From an uncultured Clostridia bacterium (lineage in GTDB: Bacteria; Bacillota; Clostridia; Oscillospirales; Oscillospiraceae): 36,277 nt of DNA. The notes under the pieces are model-generated. The model did not search any database, had not been told where the DNA came from, and saw only the letters and a program-made list of their open reading frames with translations. A program made the position numbers and the translations under genes. The number at the start of each line of letters is the position of its first letter. Positions within the stretch are counted from its first letter, which is position 1. The stretch is taken from assembly GCA_946411835.1 (NCBI GenBank), contig CAMKFK010000014.1:1-36277 (forward strand), written 5' to 3'. Shown in pieces: positions 25,059 through 35,200 of the stretch.

Positions 25059-25642
25059 GAACGGCGAAGCTGAGCCGGACGACGGCGGAGACCGACATTA
25101 CCTTGACGCTGGACCTGGACGGCACGGGAAAGAGCACGGTGGACGCCGACTGCGGCTTTCTCAACCATATGCTCACGCTCTTCGCGCGTCACGGGCGCTT
25201 TGACCTGACGCTGACGTGCAAGGGCGACACGGATGTGGACTACCACCACACGACTGAGGACGTGGGCATCGTGCTGGGGCAGGCGTTCGCCGAGGCGCTG
25301 GGCGACAAGCGTGGCATCCGGCGCTACGGCAGTATGCTGCTGCCGATGGACGAGGCGCTGATCCTCTGCGCGCTTGACCTCTCGGGGCGCGCGTACCTCG
25401 GCTATGACATGAGCATCCCGACGCAGAAGGTCGGGGACTTCGACACGGAGCTGGCGAAGGAATTTTTCTGGGGCTTTGCCCGCTCCGCCGCCTGTACGCT
25501 CCATCTGCGCCAGCTCGCGGGGGAGAACGCCCACCACATCCTCGAGGGCGCGTTCAAGGCGTTCGGCAGGGCGCTGCGCGAGGCGGTCTCCATCGAAGAG
25601 GCGTATCGGGACGAGATACCGTCAACGAAAGGAATGCTGTGA
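25055..25642 (+). CDS. hisB: Imidazoleglycerol-phosphate dehydratase
   Basis: FLNHMLTLFARHG, DYHHTTEDVGIVLG, ENAHHILEGAFKAF. Confidence 0.95.
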   Translation: MRTAKLSRTTAETDITLTLDLDGTGKSTVDADCGFLNHMLTLFARHGRFDLTLTCKGDTDVDYHHTTEDVGIVLGQAFAEALGDKRGIRRYGSMLLPMDEALILCALDLSGRAYLGYDMSIPTQKVGDFDTELAKEFFWGFARSAACTLHLRQLAGENAHHILEGAFKAFGRALREAVSIEEAYRDEIPSTKGML

Positions 25643-26253
25643 TGATCGCCATCATTGACTACGGCGTCGGGAATCTGTTCTCGCTGCAAAGCTCCTTTGC
25701 CGCCATCGGGCAGGAGGCGGCCGTCACCGCCGACCCGGCGGCGCTCCGCGCGGCGGACAAGCTGCTGCTGCCCGGCGTGGGCGCGTTCCGTGACGCGCGG
25801 GAGAAGCTGCGCGCCGGCGGGCTGGATGAGCTGGTGCGCGAGGAAGCGGGACGCGGCAAGCCGCTGCTGGGCATTTGCCTCGGAATGCAGCTTCTGTTTG
25901 AAAAAAGCTATGAATACGGCGAATACGAGGGCTTGGGTCTGCTGCGCGGCGCGGTCCGCCCGATTGCCGACGTGATCCCGGCGGGTTATAAGATTCCGCA
26001 CATCGGTTGGAATGCCCTGCATCTGACGAAGCCCTGCCCGCTGTTCGGTCGCATCCGCGAGGGAGACTTCGTCTACTTCGTCCACTCCTACTACGCCGCC
26101 GACTGCAACGACAGCCTGGCGGCGACGACCGAGTACGGCGCGCCGCTGACGGCGGCGGTGGCGAAGGGCAACGTGTACGGCTGCCAGTTCCACCCGGAGA
26201 AGAGCGGCGGCGTGGGTCTGAACATCCTGCGTGCTTTCTGTGAGGACGTGTGA
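25639..26253 (+). CDS. hisH: Imidazole glycerol phosphate synthase subunit HisH (glutamine amidotransferase)
   Basis: IIDYGVGNLFSLQ, LPGVGAF, LLGICLGMQLLFE, GCQFHPEKSGGVG; GTG 25639 or ATG 25642 start. Confidence 0.95.
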   Translation: MMIAIIDYGVGNLFSLQSSFAAIGQEAAVTADPAALRAADKLLLPGVGAFRDAREKLRAGGLDELVREEAGRGKPLLGICLGMQLLFEKSYEYGEYEGLGLLRGAVRPIADVIPAGYKIPHIGWNALHLTKPCPLFGRIREGDFVYFVHSYYAADCNDSLAATTEYGAPLTAAVAKGNVYGCQFHPEKSGGVGLNILRAFCEDV

Positions 26254-26254
26254 A

Positions 26255-26968
26255 ATGAACATCTTTCCGGCAATTGACCTGTATGAGGGCAAGGCGGTGC
26301 GCCTTTACCAGGGCGACTACGCGCAGATGACCGTCTACAGCGAGCAGCCCGCTGCGCTGGCGAAGACCTTTGCGGAGGCAGGCGCGCGCTGTCTCCACAT
26401 TGTTGACCTCGAGGGCGCGAGGACCGGCGAAACGCCGAACTTCAACACAGTGTGCGCCATCCGCGAAGCCAGCGGCGCGTTCTGTGAGATCGGCGGCGGC
26501 GTCCGCTCCATGGCGGTCGTGGCGCGCTATCTGGACGCGGGACTCGACCGCGTCATCCTCGGCACCGCCGCGCTGACCGACGAGGCGTTTCTCACCGAGG
26601 CGGTGGAGAGGTACGGCGAAAAAATCGCCGTCGGCGTCGATCTGAAGGACGGCTTTGTCGCCATCCGCGGCTGGACGGAGCGCTCCGCCGTGGACGCCCG
26701 CAGCTTCTGCGGGAAGCTGCAGCGGCTCGGCGTAAAAACGCTGATCGTCACCGACATTTCGCGGGACGGCGCCATGCGCGGCGCGAATTATCAGCTGTAC
26801 AAAGAGCTGTCAAGCGAGTACACCTTACAGCTGGTCGCCTCCGGGGGCGTCAGCGGAATCGACGATGTGCGCGCGCTCGCGTCGCTGGGGCTGTACGGCG
26901 CAATCATCGGCAAGGCGTACTACACCGGCGCGATTGATTTGAAGGAAGCGATAGAGGTTGCAAGATGA
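26255..26968 (+). CDS. hisA: HisA phosphoribosylformimino-AICAR ribotide isomerase
   Basis: MNIFPAIDLYEGKAVRLYQGDY, EIGGGVRS, VTDISRDGAMRGAN, VASGGVSGIDD. Confidence 0.95.
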   Translation: MNIFPAIDLYEGKAVRLYQGDYAQMTVYSEQPAALAKTFAEAGARCLHIVDLEGARTGETPNFNTVCAIREASGAFCEIGGGVRSMAVVARYLDAGLDRVILGTAALTDEAFLTEAVERYGEKIAVGVDLKDGFVAIRGWTERSAVDARSFCGKLQRLGVKTLIVTDISRDGAMRGANYQLYKELSSEYTLQLVASGGVSGIDDVRALASLGLYGAIIGKAYYTGAIDLKEAIEVAR

Positions 26969-27723
26969 TTACGAAACGCATCATCCCCTGTCTCGACGTG
27001 CGTGACGGCAGGGTGGTCAAGGGCGTCAACTTCCGGGGGCTGAACGACGTCGCCTCCCCCGTGGAGCTGGCGGAGTACTACAGCGCCAACGGCGCGGACG
27101 AGCTGGTTTTCTACGACATCACCGCCTCCGCCGAGGGGCGCGCCCTGTTTACCGATATCCTGCGCGAGACGGCGCGGCGCGTCTTCATCCCGCTGACGGT
27201 CGGCGGCGGCATCAACACCGTGGAGGATTTTGACCGTGTGCTCAAATGCGGCGCGGACAAGGTCAGCGTCAACTCCGGCGCGATCCGCAATCCCGCCCTC
27301 GTCGGCGAGGCGGCGAAGCGCTACGGCGACCAGTGCGTCGTGCTTTCGGCGGACGCGAAGCGCGTGGACGGCGCGTTCCGCGTCTTCGCCAAGGGCGGGC
27401 GCGAGAACACGGGGATGGAGGCGATCGAGTGGATCAAGCGCTGCGTCGGCGAGGGCGCGGGCGAGGTCGTGCTCAACTCCATCGACACCGACGGTGTGAA
27501 GCGCGGCTTCGATCTTGAGATGCTGCAAGCTGTCTGCGACGCGGTGAGCGTCCCCGTCATTGCCTCCGGCGGCGCGGGGCGGATCGAGGACTTTATCGAG
27601 CTGTTCCGAACGCTTCCCAAGGTGGACGCGGGGCTTGCGGCGTCGATCTTCCACTTCGGGGAGGTGCGTATCCGCGACCTCAAGGAGGCAATGGCAAAAA
27701 GCGGGATTCCTGCCAGACTGTAA
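26965..27723 (+). CDS. hisF: Imidazole glycerol phosphate synthase subunit HisF
   Basis: ITKRIIPCLDVRDGRVVKGVNF, VGGGINTVEDF, ASGGAGRIEDF. Confidence 0.95.
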   Translation: MITKRIIPCLDVRDGRVVKGVNFRGLNDVASPVELAEYYSANGADELVFYDITASAEGRALFTDILRETARRVFIPLTVGGGINTVEDFDRVLKCGADKVSVNSGAIRNPALVGEAAKRYGDQCVVLSADAKRVDGAFRVFAKGGRENTGMEAIEWIKRCVGEGAGEVVLNSIDTDGVKRGFDLEMLQAVCDAVSVPVIASGGAGRIEDFIELFRTLPKVDAGLAASIFHFGEVRIRDLKEAMAKSGIPARL

Positions 27724-27734
27724 AGGAGATCACC

Positions 27735-28382
27735 ATGACAGATATTTCCGAGCTGAAATTTGACGAACGCGGTCTGATTCCCGCCGTCGTCGTGGACGCG
27801 GTGACGAAGCGCGTGCTGACGCTGGCGTACATGAACGAGGAGAGCCTGCGCATTTCAATGGAGAAGCAGCTGACCTGCTTCTGGAGCCGCTCGCGTCAGG
27901 AGCTATGGCTCAAGGGCGAAACCAGCGGCAACTACCAGCACATCGTTTCCATCACCGCCGATTGCGACCGTGACGCGCTGGTGGTCATGGTGGAGCCGGA
28001 CGGCCCCGCCTGCCACCTCGGCACGGAGAGCTGCTTCGAGTACCCTGTGTTTCAGAGCGGCGAGCGCGAGGAGTTCTCCCTGCGCGGGCTGTATGAGCTG
28101 CTGAAGGGGCGCAGGGAGCAGCTGCCCGAGGGCTCGTATACGACCTATCTCTTTCAAAAGGGCCTTGATAAGATATTGAAGAAAGTCGGCGAGGAGTGTA
28201 CCGAGGTCATCATCGCCGCCAAGGCGGAGGACAAGCGCGAAACGGTCTATGAGATCGCCGACCTCGCGTATCACGTCATGGTGCTCATGGCGGAGCAGGG
28301 AATCACGCCGGAGGATATCCACCGCGAGCTTGCGTCCCGCCATGTGATCGACCGCAAGGTCAAGCAGGAGAAGATGGTATGA
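27735..28382 (+). CDS. hisI: Bifunctional phosphoribosyl-AMP cyclohydrolase / phosphoribosyl-ATP pyrophosphatase (HisIE)
   Basis: TCFWSRSRQELWLKGETSGNYQHI...CDRDAL, plus HisE domain KKVGEECTEVIIAAK. Confidence 0.95.
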   Translation: MTDISELKFDERGLIPAVVVDAVTKRVLTLAYMNEESLRISMEKQLTCFWSRSRQELWLKGETSGNYQHIVSITADCDRDALVVMVEPDGPACHLGTESCFEYPVFQSGEREEFSLRGLYELLKGRREQLPEGSYTTYLFQKGLDKILKKVGEECTEVIIAAKAEDKRETVYEIADLAYHVMVLMAEQGITPEDIHRELASRHVIDRKVKQEKMV

Positions 28383-29161
28383 TTCGCTTCGACCTGCACA
28401 CGCACTCGAATTTCAGCGACGGGAAGGACACGCCGGAGGAAATGATCGAATCCGCGATTTCCCTCGGGCTGACGTGCCTCGGCATCTCCGACCACAGCTA
28501 TACGTCCTTCGACCTTGGGCCTTGTATTCCGAAAGAGCGGCTGGAGGAGCGTCGGCGCGTCATGGCGGAGCTGCGGGAGCGATACTGCGGCCGGATCTAT
28601 CTATGCAGCGGCATTGAGCAGGAGTATTACTCCGACTTCCCTGCGGAGGGCTATGATTACGTCATCGGATCGGTACACTATCTGCTGCTGGATGGCGAGT
28701 ACTGCCATGTGGACAACACGCCGGAGATGGCGCGTCGGATGGTCGAAACGCATTTTGGCGGCGACTGGTACGCCTACGCGGCGGCATATTTTGACACGGT
28801 TGCGGACGTTGTCCGGCGTACGGGCTGCGACATCATCGGACACTTCGATCTTGTCTCCAAGTTCAACGAGAAAGAGCGCTTTTTTGACGAGAGGCACCCG
28901 CGCTACGTCGCGGCATGGCAGGCTGCAATCGACCGGCTGCTGCCGTATGGGAAGCCGTTCGAGATCAACACCGGCGCCATGTCGCGCGGCTGGCGCACGA
29001 CGGCGTATCCCAACGCGGACATGATCGGCTATCTCTGCGACCATGGCGGGCGGTTGATTCTGTCGAGCGACAGTCACAGTAAGCAAACGCTCTGCTTCGG
29101 CTTCGAGAAGTACGAGCGTCTGGGCGATTGCCTGATAAAAAATTGGGAGGACATACTATGA
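28379..29161 (+). CDS. hisJ: PHP-family histidinol-phosphatase
   Basis: MIRFDLHTHSNFSDG, GISDHS, GIEQEYY, SVHYL, IIGHFDLVSKFN, SSDSHSK; 4-nt overlap with hisIE. Confidence 0.88.
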   Translation: MIRFDLHTHSNFSDGKDTPEEMIESAISLGLTCLGISDHSYTSFDLGPCIPKERLEERRRVMAELRERYCGRIYLCSGIEQEYYSDFPAEGYDYVIGSVHYLLLDGEYCHVDNTPEMARRMVETHFGGDWYAYAAAYFDTVADVVRRTGCDIIGHFDLVSKFNEKERFFDERHPRYVAAWQAAIDRLLPYGKPFEINTGAMSRGWRTTAYPNADMIGYLCDHGGRLILSSDSHSKQTLCFGFEKYERLGDCLIKNWEDIL

Positions 29162-29793
29162 CGGACTTTCTCGCGTATCTGCGCGCCAACCCCTATCCCG
29201 GACGCGGCATCGCCATGGGCGGGAACCGTGCCTACTACTTTATCATGGGACGCAGCGAAAACAGCCGCAACCGCGTCATTGAGACGACGGCGAACGGCGT
29301 CCGCACCCGCGCCTTTGACGAGAGCAGGGTGACGGACCCCAGCCTCATCATGTACCATCCGGTGCGCAAGACCGCGCGCGGGCTGATTGTCGCCAACGGC
29401 GACCAGACGGATACCATCCGCGACCTCGGCGGCTTCCGCCGCGCGCTGATGACCCGTTCGTTTGAGCCGGACGCGCCCCACTATACCCCGCGCATCTCTG
29501 CCATGCTCTACAACGACGGCGCCTTCGACCTGTCCATCCTCAAGCGCGCGGCGGACGGCGGCTGCATCCGCGAGTTCTTCGCCTACGACGGCTGTCCCGA
29601 GGGCGAGGGCTATTTCATCAGCACCTACTGCGGCGACGGGGACCCGCTGCCGAGCTTCGCCGGCGAGCCGCTGCGTGTCGACCTGCCGGAGCCGGAGGCG
29701 GTGTGGCAGGCGCTGAACGCCGACAACCGGGTTTCGCTCTACGCCTATGACAACGGACAGGTGAAGCTGTTCAACAAGCTGCTGGGTGACTGA
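29158..29793 (+). CDS. Stand-alone IMP cyclohydrolase (PurO-like)
   Basis: NPYPGRGIAMGGNRAYYFIMGRSENSRNRV...YHPVRK...NGDQTDTI; ATG at 29158 overlaps the previous stop. Confidence 0.85.
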   Translation: MTDFLAYLRANPYPGRGIAMGGNRAYYFIMGRSENSRNRVIETTANGVRTRAFDESRVTDPSLIMYHPVRKTARGLIVANGDQTDTIRDLGGFRRALMTRSFEPDAPHYTPRISAMLYNDGAFDLSILKRAADGGCIREFFAYDGCPEGEGYFISTYCGDGDPLPSFAGEPLRVDLPEPEAVWQALNADNRVSLYAYDNGQVKLFNKLLGD

Positions 29794-29805
29794 CGGGAGC
29801 CTGAC

Positions 29806-30990
29806 ATGAAGGACTTTGAACTGAAATACGGCTGCAATCCCAACCAGAAGCCCGCCCGTATCCTGATGGAGAGCGGCGCGGAGCTGCCCCTGCGCGTGCT
29901 CAACGGCCGCCCGGGCTACATCAACTTCCTCGACGCGCTGAACGCATGGCAGCTCGTGCGCGAGCTGAGTGCGTCGCTGGGCATTCCGGCCGCCGCGTCC
30001 TTCAAGCACGTCAGCCCGACGTCCGGCGCGCTGGGCCTCCCGCTGTCCGACGCGCTCAAGCGCGCCTGCTTTGCGGACGACGTCGAGGGTCTTGACGATA
30101 GCCCGCTTGCCTGCGCCTACGCCCGCGCGCGCGGCGCCGACCGTCTCAGCTCGTTTGGCGACTGGGCGGCGCTGAGCGACGTTTGCGACGGGACCACCGC
30201 GCGCCTGCTTGCGCGCGAGGTGTCCGACGGCGTCATCGCCCCGGGCTACACGCCGGAGGCGCTGGCGCTTCTCAGGACCAAGCGCAAGGGGAACTACAAC
30301 ATTGTGGACATCGACCCCGCCTATGAACCGGCGGCGGTGGAGCGCAAGCAGGTCTTCGGCGTCACCTTCGAGCAGAGGCGCAACGACGTGAGGATCGACG
30401 GCGCGATGCTTCAAAACATTGTCACCGCCCGCCGCGACCTCCCGGAGAGCGCCGCGCGTGACCTCATCGTCTCGCTCGTCACGCTCAAATACACGCAGTC
30501 CAACTCCGTCTGCTTCGCGGTGGACGGGCAGGCGATCGGCGTGGGCGCGGGCCAGCAGAGCCGCATCCACTGCACCCGTCTCGCGGGCGGCAAGGCGGAC
30601 GCCTGGTTCCTCCGCCAGATGCCGAAGGTGCTTGACCTGCCCTTCCGCGCCGACCTTGGCAGGCCTCAGCGTGACAACATCGTCGACGGCTACATCAACC
30701 GCAACGAGGAGGACGTCTGCGCCGACGGTGTGTGGCAGCGCTGCTTCACCGAACGGCCCGCTCCGCTGACGGATGAGGAGAAGCGCGCGTACCTCGCCGG
30801 TGTGGACGGCGTTTCGCTCGGCTCCGATGCGTTCTTCCCGTTCCCCGACAACGTGGAGCGCGCGCACCGCAGCGGCGTCCGCTTCATCGCCCAGCCGGGC
30901 GGTTCCATCCGTGACGGCGAGGTGATCGCCTGCTGCGACAAGTATGACATGGTCATAGCGATGACCGGGCTGAGACTGTTCCACCATTGA
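29806..30990 (+). CDS. Stand-alone AICAR formyltransferase (PurH C-terminal-domain-like)
   Basis: LKYGCNPNQKPARI, VLNGRPGYINFLDALNAW, AASFKHVSPTSGALG, QSNSVCFAVDGQAIGVGAGQQSRIHC. Confidence 0.92.
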   Translation: MKDFELKYGCNPNQKPARILMESGAELPLRVLNGRPGYINFLDALNAWQLVRELSASLGIPAAASFKHVSPTSGALGLPLSDALKRACFADDVEGLDDSPLACAYARARGADRLSSFGDWAALSDVCDGTTARLLAREVSDGVIAPGYTPEALALLRTKRKGNYNIVDIDPAYEPAAVERKQVFGVTFEQRRNDVRIDGAMLQNIVTARRDLPESAARDLIVSLVTLKYTQSNSVCFAVDGQAIGVGAGQQSRIHCTRLAGGKADAWFLRQMPKVLDLPFRADLGRPQRDNIVDGYINRNEEDVCADGVWQRCFTERPAPLTDEEKRAYLAGVDGVSLGSDAFFPFPDNVERAHRSGVRFIAQPGGSIRDGEVIACCDKYDMVIAMTGLRLFHH

Positions 30991-30993
30991 CCG

Positions 30994-31033
30994 ACGAAAG
31001 CCGCCTCTGCCGCAGGGCAAGGGCGGTTTTTCG
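30994..31033 (+). terminator. Terminator of the his/pur operon
   Basis: CGAAAGCCGCC...GGGCGGTTTTTCG. Confidence 0.75.
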
Positions 31034-31115
31034 CGTTCGTCAAAACATTCAAACATTTTTCCCAAATACGAAAAACTACGGCACATCTGCCGAATCGGAG
31101 GGCGGAGACCGGTTT

Positions 31116-31148
31116 TTGATTGACAATCAAAGAATAAATACCCATAAT
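31116..31148 (+). promoter_or_regulatory. Putative carAB promoter with overlapping palindromic operator
   Basis: TTGACA (31120-31125) - 17 nt - CATAAT (31143-31148); perfect palindrome TTGATTG-A-CAATCAA at 31116-31130. Confidence 0.6.
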
Positions 31149-31186
31149 CATTGCATAGTCATTCTGTTTTACCGGGAGAAACAGCC

Positions 31187-32245
31187 ATGGAAAAAGCATA
31201 TCTTGTGCTCGCGGACGGGCGCGTGTTCGAGGGGCGGCGCATCGGCGCGGCGGGAGACGGCGTCGGAGAGCTGGTGTTCACCACCGGCGTGGTGGGCTAT
31301 CTGGAAACGCTGACCGACCCGTCCTACGCGGGACAGATCATTCTGCAAACCTTTCCGCAGATCGGGAACTACGGCGTGATTCCCGCTGACTGCGCGGGGA
31401 AGAGCTTCGCGCGCGGCTACGTCGTGCGCGAGCTGTGCGGCGCGCCGTCGAACTTCCGCTCCGAGTACGAGCTGGACACGTTCCTCAAAAACGAGGGTGT
31501 CCCCGGCGTCTGCGGCGTGGACACGCGCGAGCTGACGCGCATCCTGCGCGAGGAGGGTGTCATGAACGCCATGATCTGCTCCGCCGTGCCGGACGATTTG
31601 TCGGCGCTGCGCGGCTATCGGGTCACGCTCGCCGTCGCGGAGACGGCGCAGAGGAGCACGAGCGTCCACGCCGCCGAGGGCGAGGCAAGGTATCATGTGA
31701 CCCTCATCGACTGCGGCACGAAGGGCGCGCTCGTCCGCAACCTGCAAGCGCGCGGCTGCACCGTCACCGTCGTGCCGCACGATACGGCGGCGGCGGACAT
31801 CCTCGCCGCGAAGCCGGACGGCGTGGTGGTTTCGGACGGCCCGGGCGACCCGGCGGAGAACGCCTTCGAGATCGCCCAGCTCGCCGCGCTGATCGGCACG
31901 CTTCCTGTGTGCGGCATCGGGCTGGGGCACCAGCTCGCGGCGCTGGCGCTGGGCGGGCGGACCGTCAAGCTCCCGTACGGACATCGCGGCGCGAACCAGC
32001 CGGTGCGCCTCTGCGGGGGCGCGCGCACCTACATCACGGCGCAGAACCACGGCTACGCCGTCGTGAGCGAGAGTCTCGCGGACGTGGGGCGCGCGCTGTT
32101 CGTCAACGCAAACGACGGCAGCTGCGAGGGCATGGACTATCCGGGACTGCGCTGCTTCACGGTGCAGTTTCACCCGGACGCAAAGGATATGGCGTTTTTG
32201 CTTGACCGCTTTGCCGCGATGATGGGAGGTGCGCACAATGCCTAA
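31187..32245 (+). CDS. carA: Carbamoyl-phosphate synthase small subunit; amidotransferase catalytic residues degenerate
   Basis: TGVVGYLETLTDPSYAGQI, TFPQIGNYG, GVDTRELTR, YGHRGANQPV, ITAQNHGYAV; GICLGHQ position reads GIGLGHQ, HPE reads HPD. Confidence 0.92.
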   Translation: MEKAYLVLADGRVFEGRRIGAAGDGVGELVFTTGVVGYLETLTDPSYAGQIILQTFPQIGNYGVIPADCAGKSFARGYVVRELCGAPSNFRSEYELDTFLKNEGVPGVCGVDTRELTRILREEGVMNAMICSAVPDDLSALRGYRVTLAVAETAQRSTSVHAAEGEARYHVTLIDCGTKGALVRNLQARGCTVTVVPHDTAAADILAAKPDGVVVSDGPGDPAENAFEIAQLAALIGTLPVCGIGLGHQLAALALGGRTVKLPYGHRGANQPVRLCGGARTYITAQNHGYAVVSESLADVGRALFVNANDGSCEGMDYPGLRCFTVQFHPDAKDMAFLLDRFAAMMGGAHNA

Positions 32246-35200
32246 GGATACGTCGATCCGCAAGGTCATGGTCATCGGCTCCGGCCCCATCGTCATCGGA
32301 CAGGCGGCGGAGTTTGACTACGCGGGCGCGCAGGCGTGCCGCGTGCTCAAGGAGGAGGGCGTCAACGTCGTGCTGGTCAACTCCAATCCCGCGACCATCA
32401 TGACCGACCGTCACCTTGCCGACGAAATCTATCTCGAGGCGCTCGACGCCGAAACCGTTGCGCGCATCATCGAGAAGGAGCGGCCGGACGGCCTGCTGGC
32501 TGGTCTGGGCGGGCAGACGGGGCTGACCCTTGCCATGCAGCTCGACCGCAGCGGCGTTCTGAAAAAGTACGGCGTCCGACTGCTGGGCAGCGGCATGGAC
32601 GCCATCAATCGCGCGGAGGACCGCGAGCTGTTCCGCGACACCATGCGCGCCATCGGCCAGCCCTGCGTCCCCTCCGAGATTGCGGAGGACGTGGACGCGG
32701 CGCTCGCGGCGGCGGAGAAGATCGGCTACCCGGTCATCGTGCGCCCGGCGTTCACGCTGGGCGGCTCCGGCGGCGGCATTGCCGGGAACGCGGAGGAGCT
32801 GCGCGTCATCGCGCGCGCCGGACTGGACGCCTCGCCCATCACGCAGATTCTGGTGGAGAAGAGCATCAAGGGCTGGAAGGAAATTGAATTTGAAACGATG
32901 CGCGACGCGGCGGGCAACGCCATCATCGTCTGTTCGATGGAAAACGTCGATCCCGTCGGCGTCCACACGGGCGACTCCGTCGTGGTCGCCCCGGCGCTGA
33001 CGCTGTCTCCGAAGGAATATCGGATGCTCAGCGCCGCCGCGCTGGACATGGTCGACGCCATCGGCATCGAGGGCGGCTGCAACTGCCAGTTCGCGCTCGA
33101 CCCCGACAGCTTTTCATACGCCGTCATCGAGGTCAACCCGCGCGTGTCCCGCTCGTCCGCGCTGGCGAGCAAGGCGACGGGCTATCCCATCGCCAAGATC
33201 ACGACCAGGATCGCGCTGGGCTACACGCTCGACGAGATTGCAAACGACATCACGGGGAAGACCTGCGCCTGCTTTGAGCCCGCCGTGGACTATGTGGTCG
33301 TCAAGTTCCCCAAGTGGCCGTTCGACAAGTTCTCCGGCTCCTCGCGCGAGCTGGGCACGCAGATGAAGGCGACCAGCGAGGTCATGTCCATCGGGCAGAG
33401 CTTTGAGGAGGCGCTGATGAAGGCGGTGCGCGGCGCGGAGATCGGGCTGGACACGCTCAACGCCCCGCCGCTGAGCGACGCCGATGTGCGCGCGCGCCTG
33501 CGCGAGCAGAACGACCGCCGCCTCTTCACGGTGTACGAGGCGCTTAAGGCGGGCGTGTCGCCGGACGAGATTTTTGAGATCACGAAGATCGACCGCCTGT
33601 TCCTCTACAAGCTGCAAAGCCTCGCGGCGGTGGAGGCGCGCCTCTCAGCCGAACCGCTGACGGAGGCGCTTTACCGCGAGGCAAAGCGCCGGGGCTACAC
33701 CGACGCCGCCATCCGCCGCCTCAGCGGGACGGAGACGCTGCCCGCGTTCCGTTACAGCTATAAGATGGTCGACACCTGCGCCAACGAGTTCGCCGCGCAG
33801 ACGCCGTATTTCTACTCCTGCTGTGACGATGCCTGCGACGCGCGGCGTTTCCCCCGGAGCGGGAAGCCCGTCGTCATGGTTCTCGGCTCCGGGCCAATCC
33901 GCATCGGGCAGGGCATCGAATTTGACTACAGCTCCGTCCACTGCGTCTGGACGCTGCGCGAGCTGGGCTACGACGTTGTCATCGTCAACAACAACCCGGA
34001 GACCGTTTCCACCGACTACGACACCGCCGACCGCCTTTATTTCGAGCCGCTGACGCCGGAGGATGTCATGGGCATCATCGCTGTCGAGCGCCCCGTGGGC
34101 GTGGTGGTCGCCTTCGGCGGGCAGACCGCCATCAAGCTGACGGGCTTCCTTGACCGGCAGGGCATCCCCATCCTCGGCACCTCGGCGGAGAGCATCGACA
34201 CGGCGGAGGGTCGCGCGCGCTTTGACGCGCTGCTCGAACGCTTCGGCATCTCCCGCCCGAAGGGCATGGGCGTCAACTCGCCGGACGAGGCGGTCCGCGC
34301 GGCGGAGACGCTGGGCTATCCCGTGCTGCTGCGCCCGAGCTACGTCATCGGCGGGCAGAACATGACCATCTCCCGCTCGCGGGAGCAGACGGTTGCCTAT
34401 ATGGAGAAGATCCTCGCGGGCGGCATCGACAACCCCGTGCTCGTGGACAAGTACATGCCCGGCGTGGAGCTGGAGGTGGACGTCATCTCCGACGGCACGG
34501 ATGTGCTGATCCCCGGCATCATGGAGCACATCGAGCGCGCGGGTGTCCACAGCGGCGACAGCATCGCCGTCTACCCGCCCTACAACCTCAACGACAAGTA
34601 TCTGCAAACCGTCTGCGACTGCTCGGAGAAGCTGGCGCTGGCGCTGGGCACAAAGGGACTGGTCAACATCCAGTACCTGATCTACGACGGCGAGCTCTAC
34701 GTCATCGAGGTCAATCCCCGCGCCTCCCGTACCGTGCCCTACATCAGCAAGGTCACGGGCGTCCCGATGGTCGATCTCGCGTCCCGGGTCATGCTCGGCG
34801 CGCCGCTCAGCACGCTGGGCTGCGGCACGGGGCTGTACCGCACCCCGCCCTACTGCGCGGTCAAGGTGCCGGTGTTCTCGTTTGAGAAGCTCGCGGACGC
34901 GAACTCGCTGCTGGGCCCTGAAATGAAATCCACCGGCGAGGTGCTGGGTCTCGGCAAGACCATGGCGGAGGCGCTGTTCAAGGGGCTGACGGCGGCGGGC
35001 TTCCGCGTCCCGTCCCCCCACGAGCAGAAGGCGACGGGCGTGCTCATCAGCGTCGAGGAGAGCGACTATCAGGAGATTCTGCTGCTCGCCAAGCGCTTCT
35101 ACGACATGGGTCTCGCGCTCTACGCCACCGGCGGAACGGCGGCGGCGATCCGCAGCCTGGGGCTGACGGTCTACGCGGTGAAGAATCCAACCGAGAGCGA

